The position numbers and the translations under genes were made by a program. From the NCBI GenBank assembly GCA_003586005.1, contig NSKI01000024.1:1-35018 (forward strand): 35,018 nt of DNA, written 5' to 3'. This stretch comes from Haloplasmatales bacterium 4B (GTDB lineage Bacteria; Bacillota_I; Bacilli_A; Haloplasmatales; Haloplasmataceae). Shown here in pieces: positions 25,081 to 34,124 of this stretch (the stretch's first letter is position 1; each line of letters opens with the position of its first letter). The notes beneath the pieces are model-generated. The model was not told the DNA's origin and searched no databases. It saw only the letters and a program-made list of their open reading frames with translations.

Positions 25081-26103
25081 ATGAAATGGGTTAAAAATCA
25101 TATTAAGCAAATAATCATATATATAATTATTTATGCTGGTTTAATGCTTTTTTTTACCTACCCATTACCATATGAATTATATTTGCCAGGTGGAGTAAAT
25201 AGTGCTCAACTGTTTGTTGAATTTGATAATTCATATCCATCTAGTGGCACTTTTAACTCAAGTTACGTTTCAGTTGTCACAAAACCTAGTCCTTTTCAAT
25301 ATTTACTCGCTAAAGCAAATAAAAAGGCTGATATAAATAAGATGGGAAAACTACAAAGTTCTTTGCCAATTAGTGAAATCCTCGAATCAGACCGCCTAGG
25401 GAAAAAAAGTTCTATATATGCATCAATAATTACTGCATATAATCAAGCTAAAAAAGAAATAAATTATACAGAAGCAGGAGTTGTAATAATTTATCGTTAT
25501 TTAGATATGTTAGCCTATGAAAAAATACAAGTAGGAGATATCATAATTGAGGTTAATAACCTTGATGTAGATAATTATTACGATCTTGCAAGTGTAATAA
25601 AGCCTATTTCATGTAGTGAAGATATTAAGGTTACAGTGTTAAGAGATAACAAAGAATTAATATTGAATGTAAGAAAAACTGAAACAGACAATGGATGTTT
25701 ATTTGGGATTTCTACATATAACACTTTTACTAATTATGAAAATATGGTAAGCAATCCCGAATTTGAAATAGTTGATGATTCAGGATATGGTAGTTCTGCT
25801 GGCCTAATTCAAACATTAAGTATTTATAATGCACTAACCGAACTTGACATCTCATTTGGCTTAAAAATAGCAGGAACTGGTACAATTAGCACTGATGGAA
25901 CTGTTGGACCAATAGGTGGTATAAAACAAAAAGTTTTTGGTGCATGTAAGGCTAATGTTGATCTTTTTTTTACACCAAAAGAACATTATGAAGATGCAAT
26001 AAAGGCAAGAGATATTATGAAATCAGATATGGTAATTGTTTCTGTTGAATCATTTAAGGATGCTTTAACTTATCTTTTAAGTAATTATGGTGCAGCAGAT
26101 TGA
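25081..26103 (+). CDS. ylbL: Membrane-anchored PDZ/Lon-type serine protease (YlbL/SepM)
   Basis: This 340-residue protein has one N-terminal membrane helix (about 10-28), a PDZ domain (about 135-205, with VGDIIIEVNNLDV) and a C-terminal Lon-type proteolytic domain. The Ser-Lys dyad is visible: S239 in GSSAG and K282 in GGIKQK, spaced 43 residues apart as in Lon. Relatives are SepM, which trims a competence pheromone in Streptococcus, and YlbL, which degrades a cell-division inhibitor after DNA damage in Bacillus. The substrate here is unknown. Ribosome binding site GGAGGTG. The stop overlaps the next frame. Confidence 0.92.
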   Translation: MKWVKNHIKQIIIYIIIYAGLMLFFTYPLPYELYLPGGVNSAQLFVEFDNSYPSSGTFNSSYVSVVTKPSPFQYLLAKANKKADINKMGKLQSSLPISEILESDRLGKKSSIYASIITAYNQAKKEINYTEAGVVIIYRYLDMLAYEKIQVGDIIIEVNNLDVDNYYDLASVIKPISCSEDIKVTVLRDNKELILNVRKTETDNGCLFGISTYNTFTNYENMVSNPEFEIVDDSGYGSSAGLIQTLSIYNALTELDISFGLKIAGTGTISTDGTVGPIGGIKQKVFGACKANVDLFFTPKEHYEDAIKARDIMKSDMVIVSVESFKDALTYLLSNYGAAD

Positions 26104-26441
26104 AAAATATATTTTTAAAGTATTATTATGCAACATATAAAAACAAATATTACCGAAATATTATGAATTTAACGAGATTTATTACTTTCTTTATAGTTAC
26201 TTTGTTAATTGCCTTTTTTGCTAATCTATACATCTTTGCCTTAATTTCTGAAATGATATTTATAATTACAATTATTATTTCGACGATGTTTTCCTATTTT
26301 ATTAGTTTTAAATATAGTTGCTTAAAAAACGATTATCAGCTTAATCTCAAAATTGCTTATGTTTTTTTATTTAGTGAAGCACTAATTATAACATTTATGG
26401 TTATTTGGCTTTATTGCTATATAAAATCAATATATATTTAG
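26100..26441 (+). CDS. Small integral membrane protein, unrecognised
   Basis: Up to 113 residues with three hydrophobic segments (about 25-45, 47-70, 84-108) and a basic, tyrosine-rich N-terminus. No family recognised. The start is uncertain. A TTG at 26100 overlaps the previous stop (TTGA) and would give tight coupling. The first ATG at 26163 lacks a ribosome binding site. It lies between the Lon-type protease and lspA in one likely transcription unit. Confidence 0.6.
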   Translation: MKNIFLKYYYATYKNKYYRNIMNLTRFITFFIVTLLIAFFANLYIFALISEMIFIITIIISTMFSYFISFKYSCLKNDYQLNLKIAYVFLFSEALIITFMVIWLYCYIKSIYI

Positions 26442-26451
26442 TGGAGGAATA

Positions 26452-26895
26452 ATGTTATTTATAATACTAATTTTAAGTTTAGTTCTATTAGATCAAGTAA
26501 CAAAATATTTAGTTTTAATTTTTATTAATGAACATCAATCAGTAACAATTATTAAAAATTTCTTTCATATAACATCAGTTAGAAATACTGGAGCTGCTTG
26601 GGGTAAATTTGAAAACCAAATGGGATTATTTTATATTATTTCCTTTCTAGCAATTGTTTTTTTTACTTATTACCTAATTACCACTGGAGATTTCTCAATT
26701 AATTATTTTTATACGATTTCGTTAATTTTAATTATATCAGGAACATTTGGTAACTCAATTGACCGGTTATATCGAAAAAAAGTTATTGATTTTCTTGATT
26801 TCCATATTTTTGGTTATGACTTCCCAGTTTTTAATTTTGCCGATATATTTTTAACAATTGGAACAATTGGAATAGCTAAATTTGTTTTACTATAA
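26452..26895 (+). CDS. lspA: Lipoprotein signal peptidase II
   Basis: This 147-residue, four-TM aspartic protease removes signal peptides from prolipoproteins at the membrane. LLDQVTKYLV, TSVRNTGAAWG, GNSIDRL (catalytic D104) and FPVFNFADIFL (catalytic D131) are all present. GGAGGA lies before the ATG. As in many Bacillota, rluD follows directly. Confidence 0.96.
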   Translation: MLFIILILSLVLLDQVTKYLVLIFINEHQSVTIIKNFFHITSVRNTGAAWGKFENQMGLFYIISFLAIVFFTYYLITTGDFSINYFYTISLILIISGTFGNSIDRLYRKKVIDFLDFHIFGYDFPVFNFADIFLTIGTIGIAKFVLL

Positions 26896-26914
26896 ATTGA
26901 ATAGTGGTGGTTAA

Positions 26915-27835
26915 ATGGAGACATTAATATACATTGTGCAAGAACACGATGAATTTGAACGTTTAGATAAATTAGTATCTACTAAGTTCACAGATTTTTC
27001 AAGAAATAAAATTAAAAAAATGCTTGAAGATGAATTAATTTTAATTAACAAGAAAATTGAAAAACCAAGTTATAAAGTTAAGTGGGGAGATATTATTTCG
27101 GTAATTGTTAAAGATCCTGAAGTATCTGACATTCTGCCAGAAAATATTCCTCTTGACGTTTATTATGAAGACGGAGATGTTATAGTAATAAATAAACCAT
27201 GTGGTATGGTAGTTCATCCAGCAAATGGTCATTTATCAGGTACTTTAGTTAACGCAGCTTTATACCATTGTGATGATTTATCTGGAATTAATGGCATTTG
27301 TCGCCCTGGTGTTGTTCATCGAATTGATAAAGATACTTCAGGTCTCTTAGTGATGGCCAAAAATGATAAAGCTCATAATTTTCTAGCGGATCAATTTAAA
27401 GATAAAACGACGAAACGCGTATATTATGCGGTCTGTCATGGTGTTATTCAACAAAATAAAGGAACAATTGATGCTCCAATCGGTCGTAATAAAATTGATC
27501 GAAAAAAAATGGCTGTTGTTGCAGGTGGAAGAACAGCAGTTACCCATTTTGAAGTAATTGAAAGAATAGGTCAATTTACCTTTATCAAATGTATTCTAGA
27601 AACTGGTAGAACCCACCAAATCCGCGTACACATGAGTTATATTGGTTATCCTTTAGTTGGTGATGATAGATATGGTCCTAAAAAGGTTATCGGTAAATAT
27701 GGACAATTTTTACATGCTGCTAAATTAGGGTTCGTTCATCCAAGTAGTAAAAAATATTTGGAATTTGAGTCGCCACTTCCGGATTATTTTAATCAATTTT
27801 TAATAAATATGCGTAAAAAATATTGTGTAGAGTAG
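26915..27835 (+). CDS. rluD: Pseudouridine synthase, RluD/YlyB type
   Basis: This 306-residue protein has an S4 RNA-binding domain (about 12-75) and an RluA-family catalytic domain with HRIDKDTSGLLVMAK (catalytic D138) and ETGRTHQIRVHM. It makes pseudouridine in rRNA; the exact position is not readable from sequence, so the specificity in the name is by analogy. GTGGTGG before the ATG is a moderate ribosome binding site. Its stop lies within the leader of the next gene. Confidence 0.93.
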   Translation: METLIYIVQEHDEFERLDKLVSTKFTDFSRNKIKKMLEDELILINKKIEKPSYKVKWGDIISVIVKDPEVSDILPENIPLDVYYEDGDVIVINKPCGMVVHPANGHLSGTLVNAALYHCDDLSGINGICRPGVVHRIDKDTSGLLVMAKNDKAHNFLADQFKDKTTKRVYYAVCHGVIQQNKGTIDAPIGRNKIDRKKMAVVAGGRTAVTHFEVIERIGQFTFIKCILETGRTHQIRVHMSYIGYPLVGDDRYGPKKVIGKYGQFLHAAKLGFVHPSSKKYLEFESPLPDYFNQFLINMRKKYCVE

Positions 27836-27843
27836 GTGAGAAA

Positions 27844-28998
27844 ATGGATATTAAGAAAATTCAAAGTTCTTTTATGATAGAAAATACAGTCCTTGAAAAT
27901 TTCTCTTTTAATCTAGTCCACTATTTTTTGGATAGACATGGATATTCGATTTTTAATTTTGAAGAGAAAATACTTGAAAATTTTAATCATCCATATTATC
28001 ATATTGTCTATGTTTATTCAAAACCTTTATTTAATGATGTTAATATTGAAACCTTATTTGAAAAAATTGCTATTATTAAAAAAAAATTAAAGCGAGATTA
28101 TTTGCTCTTTAATCCTAGCATATTAATATTAGCAACAAATTGTACATTAGATTTTTCAAAAATAGATATGCCTAAAAATGTTGACTTTGTCAACGCAACT
28201 GAAAAAGAAAAACTATATAATGATGAAATTTTTAAGCAAGTATATCCCGATGTCCTAGATTTTTCAATAGACTTATCTTTTGAAGATTTATCGATTAAAT
28301 TGAATGCTATAAGTATTCTCATGATGAAAAAATTAAATTCAATATTTAATAAGAAACACTATATAGTAAATTTAATTTTAGTTTCATTAATTATTTTAAT
28401 TTATTTGCTAGACAGGTTTTCTCACAATATTTTTAATATTTCCCAGATTATTGATACAATTGTTTTATCTAGAGATAATATTAAGGATAAATATTATTTT
28501 TCCTTTTTGACTAACAATTTGTATGACCCTGAATTATTTTCAATAGGAATTAGCGTATTATTAATTTTAACATTTGGAGTTCACTTGGAGAAAATCTACG
28601 GCTCATTAAGATATTTAGGAATTATTTTAATTACAATGATATTTACAAACGCTATGCTTTTTGCTTTTATTAATTCCGAAGATTACATTGTTGGGTTTAC
28701 ACCGATAATATATACATACATAGGTTCATTCTTTTATGTTGTAGTTTTATTTAGAAGGTATTTGGCACACACCTTAAAAAGGATATTAAAATATAATCTA
28801 ATTTTCTTTATTCTTATTTTATTTTTTGGAAGTTTGGCATCCTTGATATCTTTAATAGCTTCACTGATTGCTGGATTTGTCTGTGCTTTTATAATAGGAG
28901 TGTCTAATGTAAAAAATGGTAATAATAAACATCGTGTATTGGCTTTTGTATTTGTATTAATATTAATAATTCTATGTATTTTAATTGGTTTAAAATAA
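27844..28998 (+). CDS. Rhomboid-like membrane protein, catalytic residues lost
   Basis: This 384-residue protein has a soluble N-terminal domain (1-175) and about seven membrane segments, the overall plan of GluP/YqgP-type rhomboids. FGVHLEKIYGSLRYLGII matches the rhomboid L1/TM2 region. The active site is not conserved: the GxSG motif is GFTP (284-287), and the catalytic His of TM6 is replaced in SLIASLIAGF (about 336-345). It should be a non-proteolytic pseudo-rhomboid. The start is the ATG at 27844, with AGGTGAG in front, overlapping nothing; an in-frame start at 27823 lies inside rluD. Confidence 0.7.
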   Translation: MDIKKIQSSFMIENTVLENFSFNLVHYFLDRHGYSIFNFEEKILENFNHPYYHIVYVYSKPLFNDVNIETLFEKIAIIKKKLKRDYLLFNPSILILATNCTLDFSKIDMPKNVDFVNATEKEKLYNDEIFKQVYPDVLDFSIDLSFEDLSIKLNAISILMMKKLNSIFNKKHYIVNLILVSLIILIYLLDRFSHNIFNISQIIDTIVLSRDNIKDKYYFSFLTNNLYDPELFSIGISVLLILTFGVHLEKIYGSLRYLGIILITMIFTNAMLFAFINSEDYIVGFTPIIYTYIGSFFYVVVLFRRYLAHTLKRILKYNLIFFILILFFGSLASLISLIASLIAGFVCAFIIGVSNVKNGNNKHRVLAFVFVLILIILCILIGLK

Positions 28999-29320
28999 CA
29001 GAGTTTATATCATTATTTAACCCCTTAATCTGAGTGTTTAAATGCATCAGATATTATTAAGTCTGTTTTATCTTTCATTTTCAATATCAAGTGATAACTA
29101 ATCTGATAAATTACAGCCTAAAATGTTAATTACTGATGCATCTTTGCTTGTGGGTAGATAAGCTTGTAAATGGTAATAAAAACCAATGTGTTTATATACA
29201 ATTTTCAAATAATAAAAAATATTGATTATAATATCATAAATACAGTATTTGGCAAATATTATTGCGAAAAATAAATTTATAATCTATTCATTAAAGTTAA
29301 TAAATTAGGGAGGTTGTAAT
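28999..29320. other. Intergenic region without a recognisable gene
   Basis: No open frame of note. ATGCATCAG (29042-29050) and CTGATGCAT (29133-29141) are inverted copies 82 bases apart and could close a stem, but there is no T-run after it. A TATAAT at 29278-29283 may belong to the Nudix gene promoter, without a clear -35. Confidence 0.4.
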
Positions 29321-29782
29321 ATGGGAAGAGCAGCATTTCAAGTTTTGGTAATACCTTTTAAAAAGGTAAATGATGAATTTCTTTACTGCGTATTTAGAAG
29401 AAGTGATAACAGTGAATGCTGGCAATGGATAGCTGGTGGCGGTGAAAATAATGAAACTCCTGAGCAAGCAGCTATTAGGGAATCTTTTGAAGAAGCTGCA
29501 ATAGTTGGACAAACTGAGTTTTATAAACTAGATTCTATGACAATGGTACCAGCGCATTATTTTGAACTAGACGAATATAATAAAGGAACATTGTATGTAA
29601 TACCTGAATATTCATTTGGAGTATATGCAAATTTTCAAATAATTATATCTGATGAACATATAGAATATGAGTGGGTTGACTATAAAACAGCTATGCAGAA
29701 GTTAAAATGGGATAGTAATAAAACTGCATTGTGGGAACTAAATCAAAGATTATTGAAAAAACAAATCTCAAATGATAACTAG
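29321..29782 (+). CDS. Nudix hydrolase
   Basis: This 153-residue protein has the Nudix box G-x5-E-x7-RE-x2-EE (GGGENNETPEQAAIRESFEEA, about residues 46-66). The last conserved Gly of the box is Ala, which many active members tolerate. Members split nucleoside diphosphate-linked substrates such as oxidised nucleotides or dinucleoside polyphosphates; the substrate is unknown here. AGGGAGG precedes the ATG. It has unassigned sequence on its left side and is probably monocistronic. Confidence 0.9.
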   Translation: MGRAAFQVLVIPFKKVNDEFLYCVFRRSDNSECWQWIAGGGENNETPEQAAIRESFEEAAIVGQTEFYKLDSMTMVPAHYFELDEYNKGTLYVIPEYSFGVYANFQIIISDEHIEYEWVDYKTAMQKLKWDSNKTALWELNQRLLKKQISNDN

Positions 29783-29831
29783 TTTCAGTTATTATGGGGG
29801 ATTTTTTGTTTTATTGTGGACTTTTTTTTCA

Positions 29832-29837
29832 TATAAT
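29832..29837 (+). promoter_or_regulatory. Possible -10 box before yqfC
   Basis: TATAAT, 16 bases before the ATG at 29854; a -35 cannot be assigned with confidence. In spore formers yqfC/yqfD are read by sigma-E, but I do not see a convincing sigma-E motif. Confidence 0.35.
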
Positions 29838-29853
29838 GTTTTAGGTGATAAAA

Positions 29854-30120
29854 ATGAAGAAGATGACCAATATCTTTTCAAAAATAAAAAATGTTAATGA
29901 TCAATTATTTTTAAATAGTGAAAAAATAACAATTGTTGATCAAAATAAAGTTCTTATTCAGAATTATAATGAAATTAAAGAAATTCAAGATGAAATAATT
30001 CAGTTGTCAAAAATAACTATCAGAGGTAGTAAATTAAAAATTAATAGTATAAGCAAATATTTTATTGAAATTTCAGGGATTATCCAAAAAGTAGAATTGG
30101 GAGAGATAAATTATGATTAA
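29854..30120 (+). CDS. yqfC: Sporulation protein YqfC (YabP/YqfC family)
   Basis: This 88-residue protein has a short helical start and the beta-rich YabP/YqfC fold with ITIVDQNKVLIQNYNEIKEI and IRGSKLKI. In Bacillus, YqfC is made in the mother cell under sigma-E; its action is unknown. The start is the ATG at 29854, five bases after AGGTGA; a GTG at 29845 would overlap that site. It overlaps yqfD by eight bases (ATGATTAA). The family call rests partly on the neighbour yqfD. Confidence 0.75.
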   Translation: MKKMTNIFSKIKNVNDQLFLNSEKITIVDQNKVLIQNYNEIKEIQDEIIQLSKITIRGSKLKINSISKYFIEISGIIQKVELGEINYD

Positions 30121-31276
30121 TGAAGTAATGATTTATTCTGTTATTATAAAAATAAATAAAAAAAACTTAATTCGAGTTAAACAATTGTTTTCATACATTG
30201 TAAAAGTTACTAAAATTGAAAATGAGTTTTATTATATAAGAATTATAGAAAGAGACATAAAAAAGCTTGATAATGTAGGAATTGATTATGAAATAATTTC
30301 TTATAAGGGATTAAAATATATTTATCAAAAGCTGATTTTAAATTTAGGTGTTACAATTGGTATAATCCTTTTTTTATTAATTTTATACATTAATACTTTA
30401 ACGATTAAAGAAATTTCATTTTCTACACATACTAAAGATAATGAAAAGATCAAAGCTATTATTAATAGTAATTTAAAATCAGTTAATAATATTAAATTCC
30501 TAAATACAGATATTAATGAAATTAATTTAATTTTAAGAAAACAGTTTAGTCATTTTGAATGGATTAGTGTAGAGAAAGATGGTTGTGTTCTATATGTTAC
30601 AATCTTAGAACCTAGTATTATTAATAAGCAAATTGAACATATTGATGGTTATGGAGATTTAGTGGCTAAAAGTGATGGTTTAATTAAACTATTTAAAGTT
30701 AGTCATGGAATTCCCATTGTAAATAACAATCAATATGTAAAAAGTGGTGATTTACTTGTAACTGGTAACCTTCGTTATAATAATTTTGACGAAAGTACAT
30801 TTTATGTTCCTGCAAGCGGTGAAGTTTTCGCGGAGGTATGGTATACTAAAGAAATTGAAGTTTTCAAAAAATCAAGTGTGATTGAATATACAGGTAGAAT
30901 AGCCTCAGATAAAAAGTTGTCAATTTTTGGTGTTGATATTAAATATAAGAATGCAGACCATAAATATTTGGATTATGATACGGAAACTAGTTTTAATCGG
31001 CTTAAGATTTTTAAAAAATATTTGCCATTTGGTACAAAAAAAATTTATTATTTGGAAAAAAATGTTATAATGAATGTATATGATGATAAAACATCATTAC
31101 AATATGCAGCGTCTGTTATAAGAAAAGAAATGTATAATAAATTTAGAGAAAACGACAGGATATTGAGCATAGAATTAATCTCGAAATTAGAAGATGTTGA
31201 AAAATTCACATACACTTTTTTTGTTAAAACATATGAAGATATCGCAATGTTTCAAAGGAGAACAATGAATGAGTAG
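30113..31276 (+). CDS. yqfD: Sporulation protein YqfD
   Basis: This 387-residue protein has a small N-terminal domain, one membrane helix (about 76-96) and a long extracytoplasmic part, as in YqfD of spore formers (about 400 residues). Recognisable pieces are IKEISFSTHTKDNEKIKAII and ISVEKDGCVLYVTILEP, then a barrel-sandwich-like segment, GIPIVNNNQYVKSGDLLVTG. YqfD is a sigma-E-dependent membrane protein needed for normal sporulation in Bacillus and Clostridium relatives. It overlaps phoH by eight bases (ATGAGTAG). Confidence 0.88.
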   Translation: MINEVMIYSVIIKINKKNLIRVKQLFSYIVKVTKIENEFYYIRIIERDIKKLDNVGIDYEIISYKGLKYIYQKLILNLGVTIGIILFLLILYINTLTIKEISFSTHTKDNEKIKAIINSNLKSVNNIKFLNTDINEINLILRKQFSHFEWISVEKDGCVLYVTILEPSIINKQIEHIDGYGDLVAKSDGLIKLFKVSHGIPIVNNNQYVKSGDLLVTGNLRYNNFDESTFYVPASGEVFAEVWYTKEIEVFKKSSVIEYTGRIASDKKLSIFGVDIKYKNADHKYLDYDTETSFNRLKIFKKYLPFGTKKIYYLEKNVIMNVYDDKTSLQYAASVIRKEMYNKFRENDRILSIELISKLEDVEKFTYTFFVKTYEDIAMFQRRTMNE

Positions 31277-32252
31277 TGTTGTAGAACTTGGTTATAAATT
31301 TAATAGTATTGAAGAATCTATCGCTATAATCGGTATTCACGATAGACATCTACGTTTATTAGAGGAATATTTTATTACTAAAATTATTACTCGTGGTGAA
31401 GTTGTTTTTGTTTCTAATAATTTATCAGATATTAAAAAAAAGCAATTACTACAAATTTTTAATACCTTATCGACGATAATTAAATATGAAAACAATATTA
31501 ATGAAAGAGATATTTTATATTGTTTTAAAATGTTAGAAAATAATAAATTAGATGAACTTATCTCCATTTATAGTAATAAAGTAATTGTTGGAAAGCAATA
31601 TAGTGGTAAACCAATTAGTGCTAAGACTTTTAATCAAAAAAAGTATATAAAAGCAATTGATGATCATGATTTAGTTTTTGGAGTTGGTCCAGCCGGGACA
31701 GGCAAAACATACTTGGCTGTCGTTAAAGCCATCACATCACTAAAATCACAGGATGTAAAAAGAATTATTTTAGCTAGACCAGCTGTTGAAGCAGGTGAAA
31801 GCTTAGGTTTCTTACCAGGGGATTTAAAAGAAAAAGTAGATCCATATTTAAGGCCTCTATATGATGCTTTACATGATACATTAGGTTTGGAAAATACCGA
31901 GAGTTTAATTGAAAAAGGAACTATTGAAATTGCTCCGCTTGCTTATATGCGTGGTAGAACCTTAGATGATGCTTTTGTTATTTTGGATGAAGCTCAAAAT
32001 ACAACTGAACAGCAAATGAAAATGTTTCTTACTCGATTAGGTTTTAACTCAAAGATGGTTGTAACAGGAGACATTTCCCAAATTGATTTACCAAGAGGAA
32101 TTAATTCAGGTCTAGTCACCGCTATTAAAATATTGCAGGATATCGCTAGTATTTCAATCTGTAAATTTGATATTTCCGATGTAATTAGACATCCGTTAGT
32201 TCAAAAAGTATTAGATCGCTATGAAAAACACGAAGCAAAGAAGGTTAAATAA
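31269..32252 (+). CDS. phoH: PhoH-family ATPase
   Basis: This 327-residue P-loop ATPase has Walker A GPAGTGKT (140-147) and Walker B VILDEAQN, with an N-terminal KH-like region. PhoH proteins lie next to ybeY in most bacteria and are linked to RNA metabolism and ribosome maturation; the exact activity is not settled. In Bacillus the HD-domain gene pgpH (yqfF) stands between phoH and ybeY, but here it is missing and the stop of phoH shares one base with the ybeY start. Confidence 0.95.
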   Translation: MSSVVELGYKFNSIEESIAIIGIHDRHLRLLEEYFITKIITRGEVVFVSNNLSDIKKKQLLQIFNTLSTIIKYENNINERDILYCFKMLENNKLDELISIYSNKVIVGKQYSGKPISAKTFNQKKYIKAIDDHDLVFGVGPAGTGKTYLAVVKAITSLKSQDVKRIILARPAVEAGESLGFLPGDLKEKVDPYLRPLYDALHDTLGLENTESLIEKGTIEIAPLAYMRGRTLDDAFVILDEAQNTTEQQMKMFLTRLGFNSKMVVTGDISQIDLPRGINSGLVTAIKILQDIASISICKFDISDVIRHPLVQKVLDRYEKHEAKKVK

Positions 32253-32719
32253 TGTTAGATATAGCATTTGTTAATGAAACAAAAGAAACACTTACAAATA
32301 TTGAAGAATTGATAAATGAGGTTTTTGCAGAAACCATGAGAACTGAAAACAACAATCAGTTCTTTGAAGTTAGTGTTATTTTGGTTACAAAAACAAAAAT
32401 TCAAGCAATTAATAAACTTTATCGTGATATCGATAAAGTTACTGATGTAATATCTTTTGCTTTATTTGATAAAACTGATGATTTTGATATAATAATAAAA
32501 GATGGGAATATAACTACTTTAGGTGATATTTTTATCTGTTTAGATAAAGCTAAAGAACAAAGTGAAGAGTATGGTCATTCACTGCTACGAGAAATCGCCT
32601 TTTTAGCTTGTCATGGTTTGCTTCATTTATTAGGATATAATCATAATAATCTTAACGATGAAAAAATTATGTTTAATAAACAAAAACAGATATTAAATAA
32701 TTTAAATATAAATAGATAA
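32252..32719 (+). CDS. ybeY: rRNA maturation endoribonuclease YbeY
   Basis: This 155-residue zinc protein has the site H121-GLL-H125-LLGYN-H131 and the upstream VTDVISFAL, both diagnostic. It acts in 16S rRNA 3'-end maturation and 70S quality control. Translation is probably coupled to phoH through TAATG. Confidence 0.96.
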   Translation: MLDIAFVNETKETLTNIEELINEVFAETMRTENNNQFFEVSVILVTKTKIQAINKLYRDIDKVTDVISFALFDKTDDFDIIIKDGNITTLGDIFICLDKAKEQSEEYGHSLLREIAFLACHGLLHLLGYNHNNLNDEKIMFNKQKQILNNLNINR

Positions 32720-32732
32720 AGGATGATATTGT

Positions 32733-33137
32733 ATGAATAAAGAAGAACTAATCCAAAAAGCAATCCAAGCAAGGGATAATGCCTATACACCATATTCAAA
32801 ATTCAATGTAGGTTGCGCGTTGTTACTGAAAGATGGTAGTGTAATTATAGGTGCTAATATCGAAAATGCATCATACGGGCTTACAAATTGTGCAGAAAGA
32901 AGTGCCTTATTTGCCGCATATTCAAAAGGATATAGACAAGATGATATTTTATCAATGGCAATTGTAGGGGACACAGATAAATTTATTTCACCTTGTGGGG
33001 CTTGTAGACAAGTTATAAGCGAATTAGTGAATGAAAAAACCGCAATATATTTATCAAATTTAAATAATGATCTTAAAGAAGTAAACAAACATGATTTATT
33101 ACCATTTAGTTTTACTAATAAAGACATGGAAAAATAG
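32733..33137 (+). CDS. cdd: Cytidine deaminase
   Basis: This 134-residue tetrameric-type enzyme has C53-A-E55 and P-C88-GA-C91 as zinc and catalytic residues; YTPYSKFNVGCALL is the standard N-terminus. It turns cytidine and deoxycytidine into uridine forms for salvage. The diacylglycerol kinase gene dgkA, which usually lies between ybeY and cdd in Bacillus, is absent. Confidence 0.95.
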   Translation: MNKEELIQKAIQARDNAYTPYSKFNVGCALLLKDGSVIIGANIENASYGLTNCAERSALFAAYSKGYRQDDILSMAIVGDTDKFISPCGACRQVISELVNEKTAIYLSNLNNDLKEVNKHDLLPFSFTNKDMEK

Positions 33138-33145
33138 GAGCAGTG

Positions 33146-34051
33146 ATGGATAAAGCATTTAAATCTGGTTTTATAACAATAATTGGGAGACCTAATGCCG
33201 GTAAATCAACATTTGTTAATCAAGTACTTAAACAAAAAATCGCAATTATTAGTGATAAACCACAAACAACAAGAAATAAAATCCAAGGCATATATAACAC
33301 AAGTAATTCACAAATGATATTTATTGATACACCTGGAGTTCATAAACCAAAACATAAATTAGGTGAGTTTATGAACCAAATTGCGTTAAAAGCAGTAAAT
33401 GAAGTTGATATAATAATGTTTATGATTAGTGGAAATGAAAGTTTGAGCACAGGAAATAAGTATATTCTCGAACGGTTAAAACATATTAAACAACCTGTTT
33501 TCCTGATCATTAATAAGATTGATTTGATGAGTAAAGCTGAAATATATAATACTATATCTGAATATCGGAATGAATTTAATTTTACAGAAACAGTGCCAAT
33601 TTCTGCTCTCACTAATGAAAACGTAGATAATTTACTTAGTTTATTTAATAAATATTTATCAGTTGGTCCAAGATTTTATCCAACTGATTCTGTTACGGAT
33701 CACCCAGAACAATTTATTATTAGCGAATTAATTCGTGAAAAGGTATTACTTAATACAAGGGAAGAAATACCTCATTCTATTGCTGTTGTTATTGATCAAA
33801 TAAAAAAACGAGCTAAAACTCATGTTATTGACGTTTTAGCGACAATAATTGTTGAAAGAGGTTCACAAAAAGGAATTATTATTGGTAAAGGTGGTCAGAT
33901 GCTAAAAAATATTGGCAGCTTAGCAAGAATTGATATTCAAAATTTACTTGGTAGTAAAGTTTTTCTTGAATTATGGGTTAAGGTTATACCTGATTGGCGA
34001 AATAAACCCCATCTATTAAATGAATTTGGTTATAAAGAAAATCAGTATTAA
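33146..34051 (+). CDS. era: GTPase Era
   Basis: This 301-residue protein has G1 GRPNAGKST, G3 DTPGVH, G4 NKID and a C-terminal KH domain with GIIIGKGGQMLKNIG. Era binds the 3' end of 16S rRNA and assists 30S assembly. The start is the ATG at 33146, with AGGAG at 33137-33141; an overlapping GTG at 33143 is less likely. Position after cdd and before recO is the Bacillota order. Confidence 0.96.
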   Translation: MDKAFKSGFITIIGRPNAGKSTFVNQVLKQKIAIISDKPQTTRNKIQGIYNTSNSQMIFIDTPGVHKPKHKLGEFMNQIALKAVNEVDIIMFMISGNESLSTGNKYILERLKHIKQPVFLIINKIDLMSKAEIYNTISEYRNEFNFTETVPISALTNENVDNLLSLFNKYLSVGPRFYPTDSVTDHPEQFIISELIREKVLLNTREEIPHSIAVVIDQIKKRAKTHVIDVLATIIVERGSQKGIIIGKGGQMLKNIGSLARIDIQNLLGSKVFLELWVKVIPDWRNKPHLLNEFGYKENQY

Positions 34052-34124
34052 TAGCTAATTTTATAAATAATTTTTTGATTTTTGTTTATCCTAATATTAG
34101 TTAATAGGAGAAAGGAAAATTGAA

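Noticed and set aside
32783-33127. Minus-strand 114-codon frame inside cdd
   Set aside because: A shadow of the conserved cytidine deaminase gene.
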